DNA of 30,746 nucleotides from positions 1 to 30,746 of the IMG/VR virus record IMGVR_UViG_3300048027_000304. The stretch is one strand, 5' to 3'. Positions 19,476 through 27,159 of the stretch are shown here, piece by piece. Source of the stretch: a virus. A program made the translations under genes and the position numbers. How positions within the stretch are numbered: the first letter of the stretch is position 1; the number at the start of each line of letters is the position of its first letter. The notes below the pieces were generated by a model. The model searched no databases. It was not told the DNA's origin and saw only the letters and a program-made list of their open reading frames with translations.

Positions 19476-20251
19476 CTTGTGCGCATTTTTTGGTTAATTT
19501 TAGCGGCTTTTCTATCTAGCATGGCTTGCAGTGCTTTCTCCAAGCCTGCTTCCCTTCGATAAATTGCTCTCTGCATTCTAGAATTCATGTTTTTGGGAAA
19601 ATAAGGCATTTTGTTTGAGACGGTAATAGCTAAACCATGTCTAGTTTTTCGTTCTACTTTGTCACCCGGTTTTCTTCCGTGTCTTCTAATCCAAGCAGGA
19701 ACTGCTCTCCTTGCTGTCTTTAATTCTTCAGCAGCTTTAAGCCATCCAGCACTAAGCATTCCGACTTCTTTGATTTGTTGCTTAATAAATTCACGTCTTA
19801 TTGACGCTTTTGTTAAAGCCATGTTTTGACCAATGCTTCCAGTTCTAACTCTACCCGTTTGTGGAGAACGAGCTTTTCTGTGAACTCTTTCAAGGTCAGC
19901 AACAGATTCGGCATATTCGCCAATCTTTTTTGCTCCCCTACCAGTTCCCCAACGAAAGCCGTTTTCAATCATTCCCCAGACTTTTTCTGGCTTTAACCTA
20001 GTTGTGGGGAAAAGTCTGCTTATATCTGCTTTGATTGTAGCTTCACCAAGCTTTTTAGCACTGTTAGCAACCCCACCCCTGTCAGTAAGGTTCTGCCCTT
20101 TTGCCTTTCCGGGTGGAGTCATCGCAATCAAATGACCGACAATAATAGCCGTTTGCTTTTTTATTATTTCATCAGTCTCTTTTCTGCTTTCTTTGGCAAA
20201 TTGAGCCATAAGAACATTAAGACGACTTGTGTCTATGTCGGCGGTGAACAT
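19472..20251 (-). CDS. gp10-like head-tail/tail-completion protein
   Basis: The 259-residue protein is strongly basic. It starts MFTADIDTSRLNVLMAQFAK and contains KQTAIIVGHLIAMTPPGKAK, a segment typical of HK97 gp10-like and minor-tail-Z-like proteins that join the connector and tail terminator. The C-terminal half (WLKAAEELKTARRAVPAWI, then NKMPYFPKNMNSRMQRAIYR) also fits this group. It is longer than HK97 gp10 (about 150), so it carries an extra basic middle region. It precedes the tail terminator as expected and overlaps it by 4 bp. Confidence 0.65.
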   Translation of the reverse strand: MFTADIDTSRLNVLMAQFAKESRKETDEIIKKQTAIIVGHLIAMTPPGKAKGQNLTDRGGVANSAKKLGEATIKADISRLFPTTRLKPEKVWGMIENGFRWGTGRGAKKIGEYAESVADLERVHRKARSPQTGRVRTGSIGQNMALTKASIRREFIKQQIKEVGMLSAGWLKAAEELKTARRAVPAWIRRHGRKPGDKVERKTRHGLAITVSNKMPYFPKNMNSRMQRAIYRREAGLEKALQAMLDRKAAKINQKMRTR

Positions 20252-20255
20252 TTTA

Positions 20256-21269
20256 CTAGCCAGAACCGCAGCCCGGCACTTGAATTGTTAAATTGGTATT
20301 TGGCTCGGTAATAAGGCCATCGCTCCACTGCAAAGTAGTTATTTCAGTTCCATCACACTGCTCAAACCTAATTGAGCCGTTTACGCCATTTCCTTCAATT
20401 GTAACAATGCCAGCACCGTCATCACTTACGTTTACTTGTGGGCTGCTTGCTTTTTCAGCAATAGCGGAAAACTTGATTGAATCGTTTACATCAGCCATTT
20501 CAGTTCCAACCGCATCAACAATAACTTTGCCGTAAGTTCTTCCAGAAGGTGCGTTTTGTTTTAAGGTTCTAAAAAGATACCTATCTTCAACGCCATCCCA
20601 ATCTTTGTGAATGAATCTTTCCCCGCCAACATTTTTAAAAGACGGTAGCCTTGTGTGTTCAATATCACTTTGCTGATGCACAATGATTTTTGGCAACCCA
20701 TTATCAATGGTTAACTTGAAAAGCTTAACATTATAATTGCCATCAGCTCCATGTGTACTGCTATCTGCTTCTCCAGATGGTGGTTGGTGATGCACACTAT
20801 TCGGAACGCTAGACGCAACCATTATTGTTGGCCTGTCGTTTGCTCCTGTTTTTATAAAACCTTCTTCATCAGTTTTGTAATGAACATAAACAAACTCATT
20901 ATTTGCAAGAGCTATTTCAGTTCTTGGCCGAACTGACATTGCATTTCCGTTGCCATAATAAACTTCGTGAAAATCAATGGCATCAATAGAAGAGCCTGTG
21001 CCTGTTTTTCGTTGAATCACCCATCCTTCTTGAATCTCAACAGCATAGGTGTTGCTTGTTGTTTGCCGCAAACTCAAAACAGAAAACGGTGGGGCTTGTG
21101 ATTGCCTTATGTCTCTCGGCTGTTTAGCTGAGATAATACTGCCGCTGCTTGTACTGTTCTCAATCTTAATGCCTTTGCCAGCGTTAAGCTGCTTGCCCTT
21201 AAGATACTCACCAAGCTGTTTCCACTTGAAATCTGAATATGCACCTTGAAAGATTTGGTGTAAGTCCAT
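20256..21269 (-). CDS. Unrecognised virion-type protein (337 aa)
   Basis: The protein begins MDLHQIFQGAYSDFKWKQLG. It then has a beta-rich body with GIKIENSTSSGSIISAKQ, WVIQRKTGTGSSIDAIDF and a His/Ser-rich loop, and ends with Gly-rich strands (VNVSDDGAGIVTIEGNGVNG). The segment GKGIKI... and the repeated strand pattern look like a fibre or collar protein. The ATG at 21269 overlaps the previous stop (TAATG); the longer frame from 21317 would overlap that gene by 49 bp and is rejected. It lies between the head-tail joining block and the gp10-like gene, which is unusual for lambda-like order. It may be a neck or whisker protein. Confidence 0.6.
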   Translation of the reverse strand: MDLHQIFQGAYSDFKWKQLGEYLKGKQLNAGKGIKIENSTSSGSIISAKQPRDIRQSQAPPFSVLSLRQTTSNTYAVEIQEGWVIQRKTGTGSSIDAIDFHEVYYGNGNAMSVRPRTEIALANNEFVYVHYKTDEEGFIKTGANDRPTIMVASSVPNSVHHQPPSGEADSSTHGADGNYNVKLFKLTIDNGLPKIIVHQQSDIEHTRLPSFKNVGGERFIHKDWDGVEDRYLFRTLKQNAPSGRTYGKVIVDAVGTEMADVNDSIKFSAIAEKASSPQVNVSDDGAGIVTIEGNGVNGSIRFEQCDGTEITTLQWSDGLITEPNTNLTIQVPGCGSG

Positions 21270-21967
21270 TATGAATAAATGTCTGCGTCCCAGCCGTTTC
21301 TTCCAGATAACTTCCAAGTGCTGGTGACTTGGTATATATGGCCCCTACGAACATATGTTTCCCCCCATGCTAACCAATCACGGCCTGATAAAGTTGGCGG
21401 TGAGCCTGCTGGAGATTCAATTGTTCCAACGTCACGGATACCTGTCGGCCTAGTTGTTTGAAATTTAGTTTCACGCCACTCACAACCGGGAGCTAGATAT
21501 GATTCAATTCCAGCTTTTTCGTTAGCTGTTCCTTTAAAAGCAAACTCCTTCCAAATAGCATTGTTTTTGTTTGAATTAAAACCAGTATCAGGGTCAACAA
21601 AAATTGAACCGTTTTGAGGATTAGACGGAGTTCCTGCAAAAGTGGCAAAGTCTGGATGTGTTTGAATTGGCTCCTGACTAAGTGAAGTTGTTAGTTCATA
21701 GGTTGGTGATGGTGAGCTAACCAAAAAACCTTCAAAAACATAGTTTACAGTCCACCAACCCGGCTTGCCACGCTGTCCTGTTCTACGAGTAAGCAACATT
21801 GTCGAGAAGTCTGGGTGAGCAGCAAAATCCGCAAGCATATGTTGCGGAAATAAGTTGTTAGGAATCTCAACCGTCATTTCAATAGAATCAACTCCAAACC
21901 TGTCGGTTTCAAACCGCTCGGAAATCTGATTTACAACCGTAGTTGCACCATTTGTGCTGTAAGCCAT
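21269..21967 (-). CDS. Unrecognised virion-type protein (232 aa)
   Basis: The protein begins MAYSTNGATTVVNQISERFE and is a mixed alpha/beta protein rich in aromatic residues near its C-terminus (GRDWLAWGETYVRRGHIYQV, then SGRNGWDADIYS). No family is recognised. The ATG at 21967 was chosen over a TTG at 21988. It leaves a 41-bp intergenic region shared with the oppositely oriented cassette. It ends in a TAATG overlap with the next gene, so the two probably act together. Position in the head-tail section suggests a neck or tail component. Confidence 0.6.
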   Translation of the reverse strand: MAYSTNGATTVVNQISERFETDRFGVDSIEMTVEIPNNLFPQHMLADFAAHPDFSTMLLTRRTGQRGKPGWWTVNYVFEGFLVSSPSPTYELTTSLSQEPIQTHPDFATFAGTPSNPQNGSIFVDPDTGFNSNKNNAIWKEFAFKGTANEKAGIESYLAPGCEWRETKFQTTRPTGIRDVGTIESPAGSPPTLSGRDWLAWGETYVRRGHIYQVTSTWKLSGRNGWDADIYS

Positions 21968-21973
21968 TAAAAT

Positions 21974-22002
21974 TTGCCAAGCTGTCAATTTTTGTGTAAT
22001 TT
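21974..22002 (+). promoter_or_regulatory. Candidate near-leaderless promoter of the plus-strand cassette
   Basis: TTGCCA (21974-21979), a 17-bp spacer and TAATTT (21997-22002) lie in the 41-bp divergent gap. The ATG at 22009 is only six bases after the -10 box, as at 1759. The -35 matches at five of six positions, the -10 at three. It is the only room for a promoter outside neighbouring genes. Confidence 0.45.
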
Positions 22003-22008
22003 TGTTTC

Positions 22009-22380
22009 ATGCAACAATTTTATTGGGAAAACGGCGAGCGAGTCCCGGCATACGACCCACGAGAAGAAGAGACGGTGACGAATTCTATTGAGTCACCCGT
22101 GCTTGTAATGATGAGACGTTTGCTTGGGTTTTTAAAAGCATCGCCACACCCTGATTTAACAATTGATTGCCTTTGCCTTATTTCTGGTCTCTGCTACGAA
22201 GGGAAAAGCATGGCTGAGATAGCACGAGAGCATAAGGTGAGCAGAGCTACCGTTTCCCGCCGCTGTGTTGACCTGTGTGAAGCTTTTGGGATTGAGCCGA
22301 CTAGAGCCATGCGAAGCCGCAAAGGGCGTGAGAACTGCCGAAATGCACGATTTAAGAACGTAGAAAATACAATTAAATGA
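22009..22380 (+). CDS. Helix-turn-helix regulator, first gene of reversed cassette
   Basis: The 123-residue protein is one of only two well-supported genes on the plus strand. Its clearest feature is a helix-turn-helix near residues 66-90: KSMAEIAREHKVSRATVSRR, like a sigma region-4 or resolvase-type motif, followed by a basic C-terminus (RAMRSRKGRENCRNARF). The N-terminus is acidic (DPREEETVTN). It probably binds DNA and regulates transcription. Its stop overlaps the ATG of the next gene (ATGA). The cassette stands against the direction of the late operon, so its mRNA would be antisense to the late transcript. Confidence 0.75.
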   Translation: MQQFYWENGERVPAYDPREEETVTNSIESPVLVMMRRLLGFLKASPHPDLTIDCLCLISGLCYEGKSMAEIAREHKVSRATVSRRCVDLCEAFGIEPTRAMRSRKGRENCRNARFKNVENTIK

Positions 22381-22991
22381 CAACTGAATTAACACAAAAC
22401 GGGCCGGGTCAAGTCGGCATGACATTTCAAGCAGAGCTTCCCTTTGAAGAGTGGCGGGAAATCGGGCAAAGGTTTGGAGAAGCTACGAAGCGATTTAGCT
22501 GGGCTTTGGGTGATTGGCTTGTTTACGGCGGCACCAACTTTAAAAAGCGCATTTCTTCAGAGATGTTTGAAGAAGCCGAAAAGACGACTGGAGTCGATAG
22601 GGCATCATTATTGGCCTTGGCTACTGTCTGCCGGAGAATACCTATGGATAAGCGAATTGCTCACCTTAGTTTTGAGCATCACCAAGCAGTTGCATCAATT
22701 GCTAATGAAGAGTCACGTTTTTGCTGGCTTCAATTCCTTGCTGGAAAAGAATCACAGCCGTCAAAAAAGATTCTAAAGCTTTCAATTTCTTGCTCACCTA
22801 AAGAGCCAAGGTTAATAACAAAAGAAGAGTATGAAGGGAGAAAGCGCAAGTTCGGCTCTGATAACTACATTGTGCATCTTACCCGGTTGCTTTCCGTTTT
22901 AAGAAAGACACTGCCAGCGATGGACGAAGACGAACGTGCAGCACTACGGGCTGACACAAAAGATTTAAAGCGGTTGCTTGAGCTTCTTTAA
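22377..22991 (+). CDS. LmbU-like DNA-binding protein
   Basis: This 204-residue protein closely follows the LmbU pattern from actinobacterial regulators. A helix leads to RFSWALGDWLVYGGTNFKKR. Next comes EEAEKTTGVDRASLLALATV, then CRRIPMDKRIAHLSFEHHQA with the hallmark LSFxHHxxVA motif, followed by SRFCWLQFLAGKESQPSKKI. LmbU proteins are helix-turn-helix transcription regulators with ParB/KorB-like folds. The C-terminal 60 residues are charged and helical. Its TAA shares bases with the convergent stop at 22988. Function in this phage, perhaps a partner of the preceding HTH protein, is inferred. No ParA partner is present. Confidence 0.72.
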   Translation: MTTELTQNGPGQVGMTFQAELPFEEWREIGQRFGEATKRFSWALGDWLVYGGTNFKKRISSEMFEEAEKTTGVDRASLLALATVCRRIPMDKRIAHLSFEHHQAVASIANEESRFCWLQFLAGKESQPSKKILKLSISCSPKEPRLITKEEYEGRKRKFGSDNYIVHLTRLLSVLRKTLPAMDEDERAALRADTKDLKRLLELL

Positions 22992-23302
22992 CGCTTGGCT
23001 GGGCGGCAGCTTATTTCACCAACCAATGCGCCGGGTTGTGTTCCCACTCTTGAAACTCTGAAGTTTCTTGAGCGGAATGACACGGGCTTTCCAAGGCTTG
23101 GAATCTGGCTAAGGTCAGAAAGTAAGACTTTTACTTCAATGTCACCTTCGTCAGCAAAGCCGCCTTCCATAAGTTCCCGGGCAAACTGCGACTCTGACAC
23201 GATTGCCGTTACAGTCTGGCCGTCAATGGTAATGCTTACACCGTAGTCAGCCCGGTGCTGCACAAAAGCATCTTTGATGCTGTTAGCTATCGCTGTCTGC
23301 AT
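22988..23302 (-). CDS. Head-tail joining protein (gpFII-like)
   Basis: This 104-residue protein contains DGQTVTAIVSESQFARELME, GFADEGDIEVKVLLSDLSQI and FRSRNFRVSRVGTQPGALVG. This beta-barrel pattern is typical of lambda gpFII-like head-tail joining proteins. It follows the capsid and small Lys/Ala-rich genes, as expected. The ATG at 23302 overlaps the preceding gene by 20 bp. Its stop overlaps the convergent stop of the LmbU-like gene by three bases. Confidence 0.75.
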   Translation of the reverse strand: MQTAIANSIKDAFVQHRADYGVSITIDGQTVTAIVSESQFARELMEGGFADEGDIEVKVLLSDLSQIPSLGKPVSFRSRNFRVSRVGTQPGALVGEISCRPAKR

Positions 23303-23513
23303 CTACCTTTTTGGCTGCTTTCTTTGCTGCTTTTTTGGCAACTTTCTTTTTTGGCTCGGCTTTTGGCTTTGGCTCTGCTTTTGGTGCGATAATTGCTCTG
23401 CCACTAACAAGCAATTGAGCGGCTGCACCATTTTCTACATTTTCAAGAATTGCTCCTGCTTCGACAGGCTCACCTTTAACAAAGCAAGCTTCGATGATTT
23501 CAAGATTCTTCAT
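23283..23513 (-). CDS. Small Lys/Ala-rich protein after the capsid gene
   Basis: The 76-residue protein starts MKNLEIIEACFVKGEPVEAG and has an N-terminal beta module (ILENVENGAAAQLLVSGRAI) of the kind found in small head proteins next to the capsid gene. A long disordered, basic tail follows (KPKAEPKKKVAKKAAKKAAK), ending in an acidic tip. The tail may bind DNA or RNA. The ATG at 23513 has the Shine-Dalgarno-like GGGAAAG at a good distance, and is preferred to the TTG at 23525. It lies downstream of an intrinsic terminator, so its transcription may be partly attenuated. Confidence 0.7.
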   Translation of the reverse strand: MKNLEIIEACFVKGEPVEAGAILENVENGAAAQLLVSGRAIIAPKAEPKPKAEPKKKVAKKAAKKAAKKVDADSDS

Positions 23514-23530
23514 GTTCTTTCCCAAAAGTC

Positions 23531-23565
23531 AAAAAAGGACGGTAAGGATTAACCCTACCGTCCTT
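23531..23565 (-). terminator. Intrinsic terminator directly after the major capsid gene
   Basis: AAGGACGGTA (23535-23544) and TACCGTCCTT (23556-23565) are a perfect 10-bp inverted repeat, with further G/C pairing inside the loop. On the minus strand the stem runs into six T (23536-23531). It lies between the capsid gene stop (23591) and the next gene (23513). With no promoter seen after it, it probably reduces rather than abolishes downstream late transcription. Confidence 0.85.
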
Positions 23566-23590
23566 GCGATTGTTATTGCGCTCTGGTTAA

Positions 23591-25477
23591 TTATGCACCC
23601 AGTGCGTCAAGCATTGCTGCGAACGACTTAGGACGGCGAACACCACCATCATAGTAGGTGTTAGCAACCAAGGTGTGCAAGCCAGTCTTGGCGTTAGCAC
23701 TGTCGCGGAGAAGCTCAAGGTTGAGCCCGCCCCAGTAGCCAATCACATAGTCAGCGAAGTTACCGAAGAAGATAGCAGATGACAAAGATTGGTTACCTTT
23801 TGTTAATGTGCGGCTAACTGCGTTAGTGAACTCAGCGCGGTATCCGTTAATGGTGTTCGGGCTTCCATCGGAGATGATGAAGTTGCCTTCAACTCCAGAA
23901 GTCTGCTTGCTGGTCTGCTTGAGTTTCGCACGGATTTGGCCGTTTGTAACATAAGCAAGTCCACCTTGCAGAGCGTTCTGAGCGTCAACCTTCTCTTCAA
24001 GAGAAACGATGTTAGCATAGTTAGGAGCAGCTCCGTTGGTTGCACCAACAACTGAACCAATTCCAGAAGCTCCGGCAACGCCGTTTGCTTCGTTGGTTCC
24101 ACCACCGTGGAAGAATGCCTTTTCTTGAGTCTCAAGCATCTGAGCAGTCAGGTGTCCGCGAAGCATTGCTTCAATTGCGGAAGATGACTGAGCTAAAAGC
24201 TGGTCACTGATGTCAATGAATGCAGGAAGTCGCTTAGGAGTAAGGCTCAACTGTGAAGTGGTTGGGCTAACTTCGTCGGCTGCTACATTCTCGGCTTTTT
24301 TAGCGGCTGCTGTTCCGGCTGCAAGAATCGGAATGTCAAGGTTGCCAGAGAGTCCGGTAAGAACAGTAGCACCAAGCTGATTCATTACTGATGAAGCAAA
24401 GAAGTCATCAAGAAGACCAGCTTTATCAGTTGCGATTGTGTTACCGCCTTGGTTGGCAGTTCCTGCGGTCATGTCACGCTTGTTGACGTAGAACGAAGGA
24501 AGCATGATGCCACGAGACTGACCGATGCCAGCGTTCTTAGCTTCACGAATTCCTTCTTCAACAATCTCACGCTCGGCACCGTCCAGCTTTGCACCAGAGT
24601 AGTGAGCGCGAAGAGCGGTTCCAAGGTCGAAACGGCCAAGGTCACGCTTTTCAGACTTGGAAAGGTCGGCTGGGACAAACTCAGCTTTCTTTTCGCAAAC
24701 TTTGTCGAATGCAGCCTGACGGAAATCGTCAGCAGATACGCCTTCAGCAACAGCTTTGCTTACATCAAGGCTGATGCCGCGCTCTTTAGCTTGCTCGGCT
24801 ACTGCTTGGATGTTTGCGATGCGGCTGCGCTCGGCAGAAACAGCACTGTGACGCTCTGCGTTGATGTCAACACGGGGAGCTTCGTTGATAACCTCCACGG
24901 AGCGTTGCTCAGGAGCCGATGGGATGTCTTTATTTTCGGACATATTTTCAGTTTTTAAATTTTGGTTTTCCGTTGTTTTGTTTTCCATTCCCCTGCCAAC
25001 TCCCACGGAGTCGTCGGCTGGAATGCTCACCAAGCTGAGTTCATATGGCTCCCAATCAGTTGCCCGGATAGACTCCCGTCCCCCGTCCATCTTTTCAGAA
25101 TCCATTTCGTGGATTCGATAGCCGACAGAAACCAATCGCCGAATGCCATCTTTCACGTCTTGGAAAATCTCTTCGGCTCTTGCCGATTTTGAAAACTTAA
25201 CGACTGCACGTCCTTTTTTGTCGTCGTCAATCCATGCCCGCTCTACAACACCAATCTGGTCGTTGCGGTTGTGTTCCATCAGGAATGCCCCGCCGTTGTT
25301 TAGACGGTCAAGGCGAACGCTTTTAGAGCGATGGTCTAGCACTTCAGTGCCATATCCGCGCTCAACTTCGGCTTCAGAAGAAAACGCAATTTCAATCGTG
25401 CGGTCGTCTTCGTTGATAGCCCGTTGATTTAACTCAAACGAGCGGTGTGACAGTTCTTCAACCTTCTTCTGGCTCAT
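23591..25477 (-). CDS. Fused prohead protease and HK97-fold major capsid protein
   Basis: This 628-residue protein joins two functions. Residues about 1-165 are a prohead serine protease (S78/U35-like): LMEHNRNDQIGVVERAWI carries the catalytic His (about 69), and WEPYELSLVSIPADDS carries the Ser (148 or 151). Residues about 165-340 are a charged scaffold-like delta region. Residues about 345-628 are the HK97-type capsid domain (TDKAGLLDDFFASSVMNQLG, then SLTPKRLPAFIDISDQLLAQ and a final VRRPKSFAAMLDAL). The protein would self-assemble, then be cut to mature coat. The ATG at 25477 was preferred to a TTG at 25498; both overlap the portal gene. Confidence 0.9.
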   Translation of the reverse strand: MSQKKVEELSHRSFELNQRAINEDDRTIEIAFSSEAEVERGYGTEVLDHRSKSVRLDRLNNGGAFLMEHNRNDQIGVVERAWIDDDKKGRAVVKFSKSARAEEIFQDVKDGIRRLVSVGYRIHEMDSEKMDGGRESIRATDWEPYELSLVSIPADDSVGVGRGMENKTTENQNLKTENMSENKDIPSAPEQRSVEVINEAPRVDINAERHSAVSAERSRIANIQAVAEQAKERGISLDVSKAVAEGVSADDFRQAAFDKVCEKKAEFVPADLSKSEKRDLGRFDLGTALRAHYSGAKLDGAEREIVEEGIREAKNAGIGQSRGIMLPSFYVNKRDMTAGTANQGGNTIATDKAGLLDDFFASSVMNQLGATVLTGLSGNLDIPILAAGTAAAKKAENVAADEVSPTTSQLSLTPKRLPAFIDISDQLLAQSSSAIEAMLRGHLTAQMLETQEKAFFHGGGTNEANGVAGASGIGSVVGATNGAAPNYANIVSLEEKVDAQNALQGGLAYVTNGQIRAKLKQTSKQTSGVEGNFIISDGSPNTINGYRAEFTNAVSRTLTKGNQSLSSAIFFGNFADYVIGYWGGLNLELLRDSANAKTGLHTLVANTYYDGGVRRPKSFAAMLDALGA

Positions 25478-26897
25478 CGACAATCTCAGAATTGTCAATT
25501 TGGTCAGGGTCTAATTTCAAGCCATAGCTTGCAGCAAGTTCTTCATCTTCTTTAACCTTCGCAAGCACGTCATAGATGTCATCCCCAGCTTCGGCAATGA
25601 TGTCGCGAAGTGGTTTGATGCGGTTACGCATAGCAAGAACAGCGGCTTCCATGTCTTTTTTGGGGTCAACCCAAGCCCAGCGGCGGCCCCGGAATTCTGG
25701 AGCGTTGAACTTGAAAAACTTGTCGAATGGTAAACCAAGGCGGCCAGAAAGAAGCTCAACTTCAAGCCAAGCTTCAAACACTGGTTCCAGAACGTGGTCA
25801 ATCATCATGCGCTGCACGGCTTTCCAGACTTCGCGCTCTTCAATTAGCCCGGCTCTGATGCTTGAGTAGTTTACTCCTTCCAAGTCATTACTAAGAGCGT
25901 TGTAACTAATGCCAAGAGAAGTAGCGACTCCACGAAGGCAAGATTTGACGAAATCTCCATAACCAGAATTTGGGTGGTTGGTGTCCCAGCTTTTGAAATC
26001 AACGCCAGCAGGAAGTTCTTCGATTGTGCCGGGTGATGAATCAACAGGCAGATTGCCGTCATCATCAATCTCACCTGTCCAGCCGTCCGGTGTGGCTTTA
26101 GTGAAAAAACCCATCTTTGCGGCCCCGGTTCTAGCTGCAACAAGTTCGGCTTCTGCATAGCCGTCTAACATCTTGAGCCTGTTCATTGAACTAACAAGCC
26201 AAGGAATGCCACGGCTTTGCTCTGGTCTCTCAGTCTTAAACGGGTGAATGATTTCTTCGGCTGGCACTCTGATGCGACGCTTGAAATCAGCGTTGAATTG
26301 AGAATCTCCGGGGTGGTTGCCAAGCAAGTGGTAAGCAACTGGTCGGCGGTATGAATCAAACTCAACACCAAACCGGATTTCGTTACCGTTTTCAGCCCGG
26401 GCGTTGTAACTATCATCAAGCAAGTCGGCTTCAAGAATCTGCAAGCATAACCCGGTATTTTTCTTAATCATACGAATAAGAACTTCACCATCACGGGCAA
26501 TGCAGCGAAGGATTAAGCGTTGAACGTCAACCCATGAGTGCCGTCCTGTGACTTCGCAGTTGCCGACTTTGCTCCATTGCTTCCAAGCTCTCTCAATAAT
26601 ATTGTTTGCGATTTCGTCAAGCTGTCCACTCGGCTCTTTTGCTCTTACCTGTAAAGATACACCCTTTTCGCCGAGCGTGTTGTTTTCTAGACTACGCAAA
26701 AAACCTTTTACCCATTCATTGTTGCGTTCTAAGTCACGCGAGCGGTCACGAAGAATTGGAAGCTGCCCTTTAAGCTCACCATCTTGCGACAGGCAAGCAG
26801 TAATCCAGTCGAGCGTCAGACGGCTTGACTGGGTTGCGTTAAATCTGCGAACGGCTGTTTTGGGCGATGAGAATTTGCGCTTTAGATATTGAATCAT
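25458..26897 (-). CDS. Portal protein (lambda gpB-like)
   Basis: The 479-residue protein starts MIQYLKRKFSSPKTAVRRFN and has features of lambda-family portals: LRDRSRDLERNNEWVKGFLR, WKQWSKVGNCEVTGRHSWVD, RLILRCIARDGEVLIRMIKK, and RVPAEEIIHPFKTERPEQSR. It forms the dodecameric DNA channel at one head vertex. The ATG at 26897 overlaps the gpW-like stop by 4 bp (ATGA). The longer frame starting at 26969 would run through the gpW-like gene and is rejected. It overlaps the capsid gene by 20 bp. Confidence 0.93.
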   Translation of the reverse strand: MIQYLKRKFSSPKTAVRRFNATQSSRLTLDWITACLSQDGELKGQLPILRDRSRDLERNNEWVKGFLRSLENNTLGEKGVSLQVRAKEPSGQLDEIANNIIERAWKQWSKVGNCEVTGRHSWVDVQRLILRCIARDGEVLIRMIKKNTGLCLQILEADLLDDSYNARAENGNEIRFGVEFDSYRRPVAYHLLGNHPGDSQFNADFKRRIRVPAEEIIHPFKTERPEQSRGIPWLVSSMNRLKMLDGYAEAELVAARTGAAKMGFFTKATPDGWTGEIDDDGNLPVDSSPGTIEELPAGVDFKSWDTNHPNSGYGDFVKSCLRGVATSLGISYNALSNDLEGVNYSSIRAGLIEEREVWKAVQRMMIDHVLEPVFEAWLEVELLSGRLGLPFDKFFKFNAPEFRGRRWAWVDPKKDMEAAVLAMRNRIKPLRDIIAEAGDDIYDVLAKVKEDEELAASYGLKLDPDQIDNSEIVDEPEEG

Positions 26898-27136
26898 CTG
26901 AATTGAATTTTCAAAGTTTTTCGGTGACGGTTGACTGATGCCTTTAATGTTTCCGCTTCTTGTCTCCAACGGTCACGGCTCTTTTCCAAATCAGCGATGC
27001 TTGCGAGTGTCAAAGATTGGTCGCCAAAACTTGTAGCACTAGCCGTCTTTTCATAAAGAGTTCCAAGAGTAGCTTCTATCTTGGTAATCATCGCCAACGC
27101 TGATGTCAGCTTTTCTTCGTCAGTTTTGTCGGCCAT
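26894..27136 (-). CDS. gpW-like head completion protein
   Basis: The 80-residue helical protein lies between large terminase and portal, as gpW does in lambda. It contains TSFGDQSLTLASIADLEKSR followed by DRWRQEAETLKASVNRHRKT, resembling the gpW pattern of a beta-hairpin segment followed by a long basic helix. It would help stabilise packaged DNA at the connector. The ATG lies 20 nt downstream of a TTTGAC element that is part of a TTGA-N6-TCAA palindrome. Confidence 0.7.
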   Translation of the reverse strand: MADKTDEEKLTSALAMITKIEATLGTLYEKTASATSFGDQSLTLASIADLEKSRDRWRQEAETLKASVNRHRKTLKIQFR

Positions 27137-27142
27137 TGAATT

Positions 27143-27156
27143 TTGACTAATGTCAA
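27143..27156. promoter_or_regulatory. Palindrome TTGA-N6-TCAA between terminase and gpW-like genes
   Basis: TTGACTAATGTCAA matches the palindromic core of the left-end promoters. On the minus strand it contains TTGACA, but no -10 box follows at 16-17 bp, so it is not an obvious promoter. It may be an additional binding site of the same regulator, or chance. Confidence 0.4.
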
Positions 27157-27159
27157 ACT

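Noticed and set aside
21983-21988. Perfect TTGACA as -35 box for the gene starting at 21967
   Set aside because: No acceptable -10 box follows at 15-18 bp; that position falls inside the gene. Treated instead as one of the TTTGAC-type elements.
25478-25498. TTG start of the protease-capsid gene at 25498
   Set aside because: An ATG seven codons downstream (25477) is a better start, and the extra residues fall outside the protease pattern.
26898-26969. N-terminal extension of the portal gene (start at 26969)
   Set aside because: It lies entirely inside the gpW-like gene in another frame. The ATG at 26897 makes a normal ATGA overlap and gives the expected portal N-terminus.
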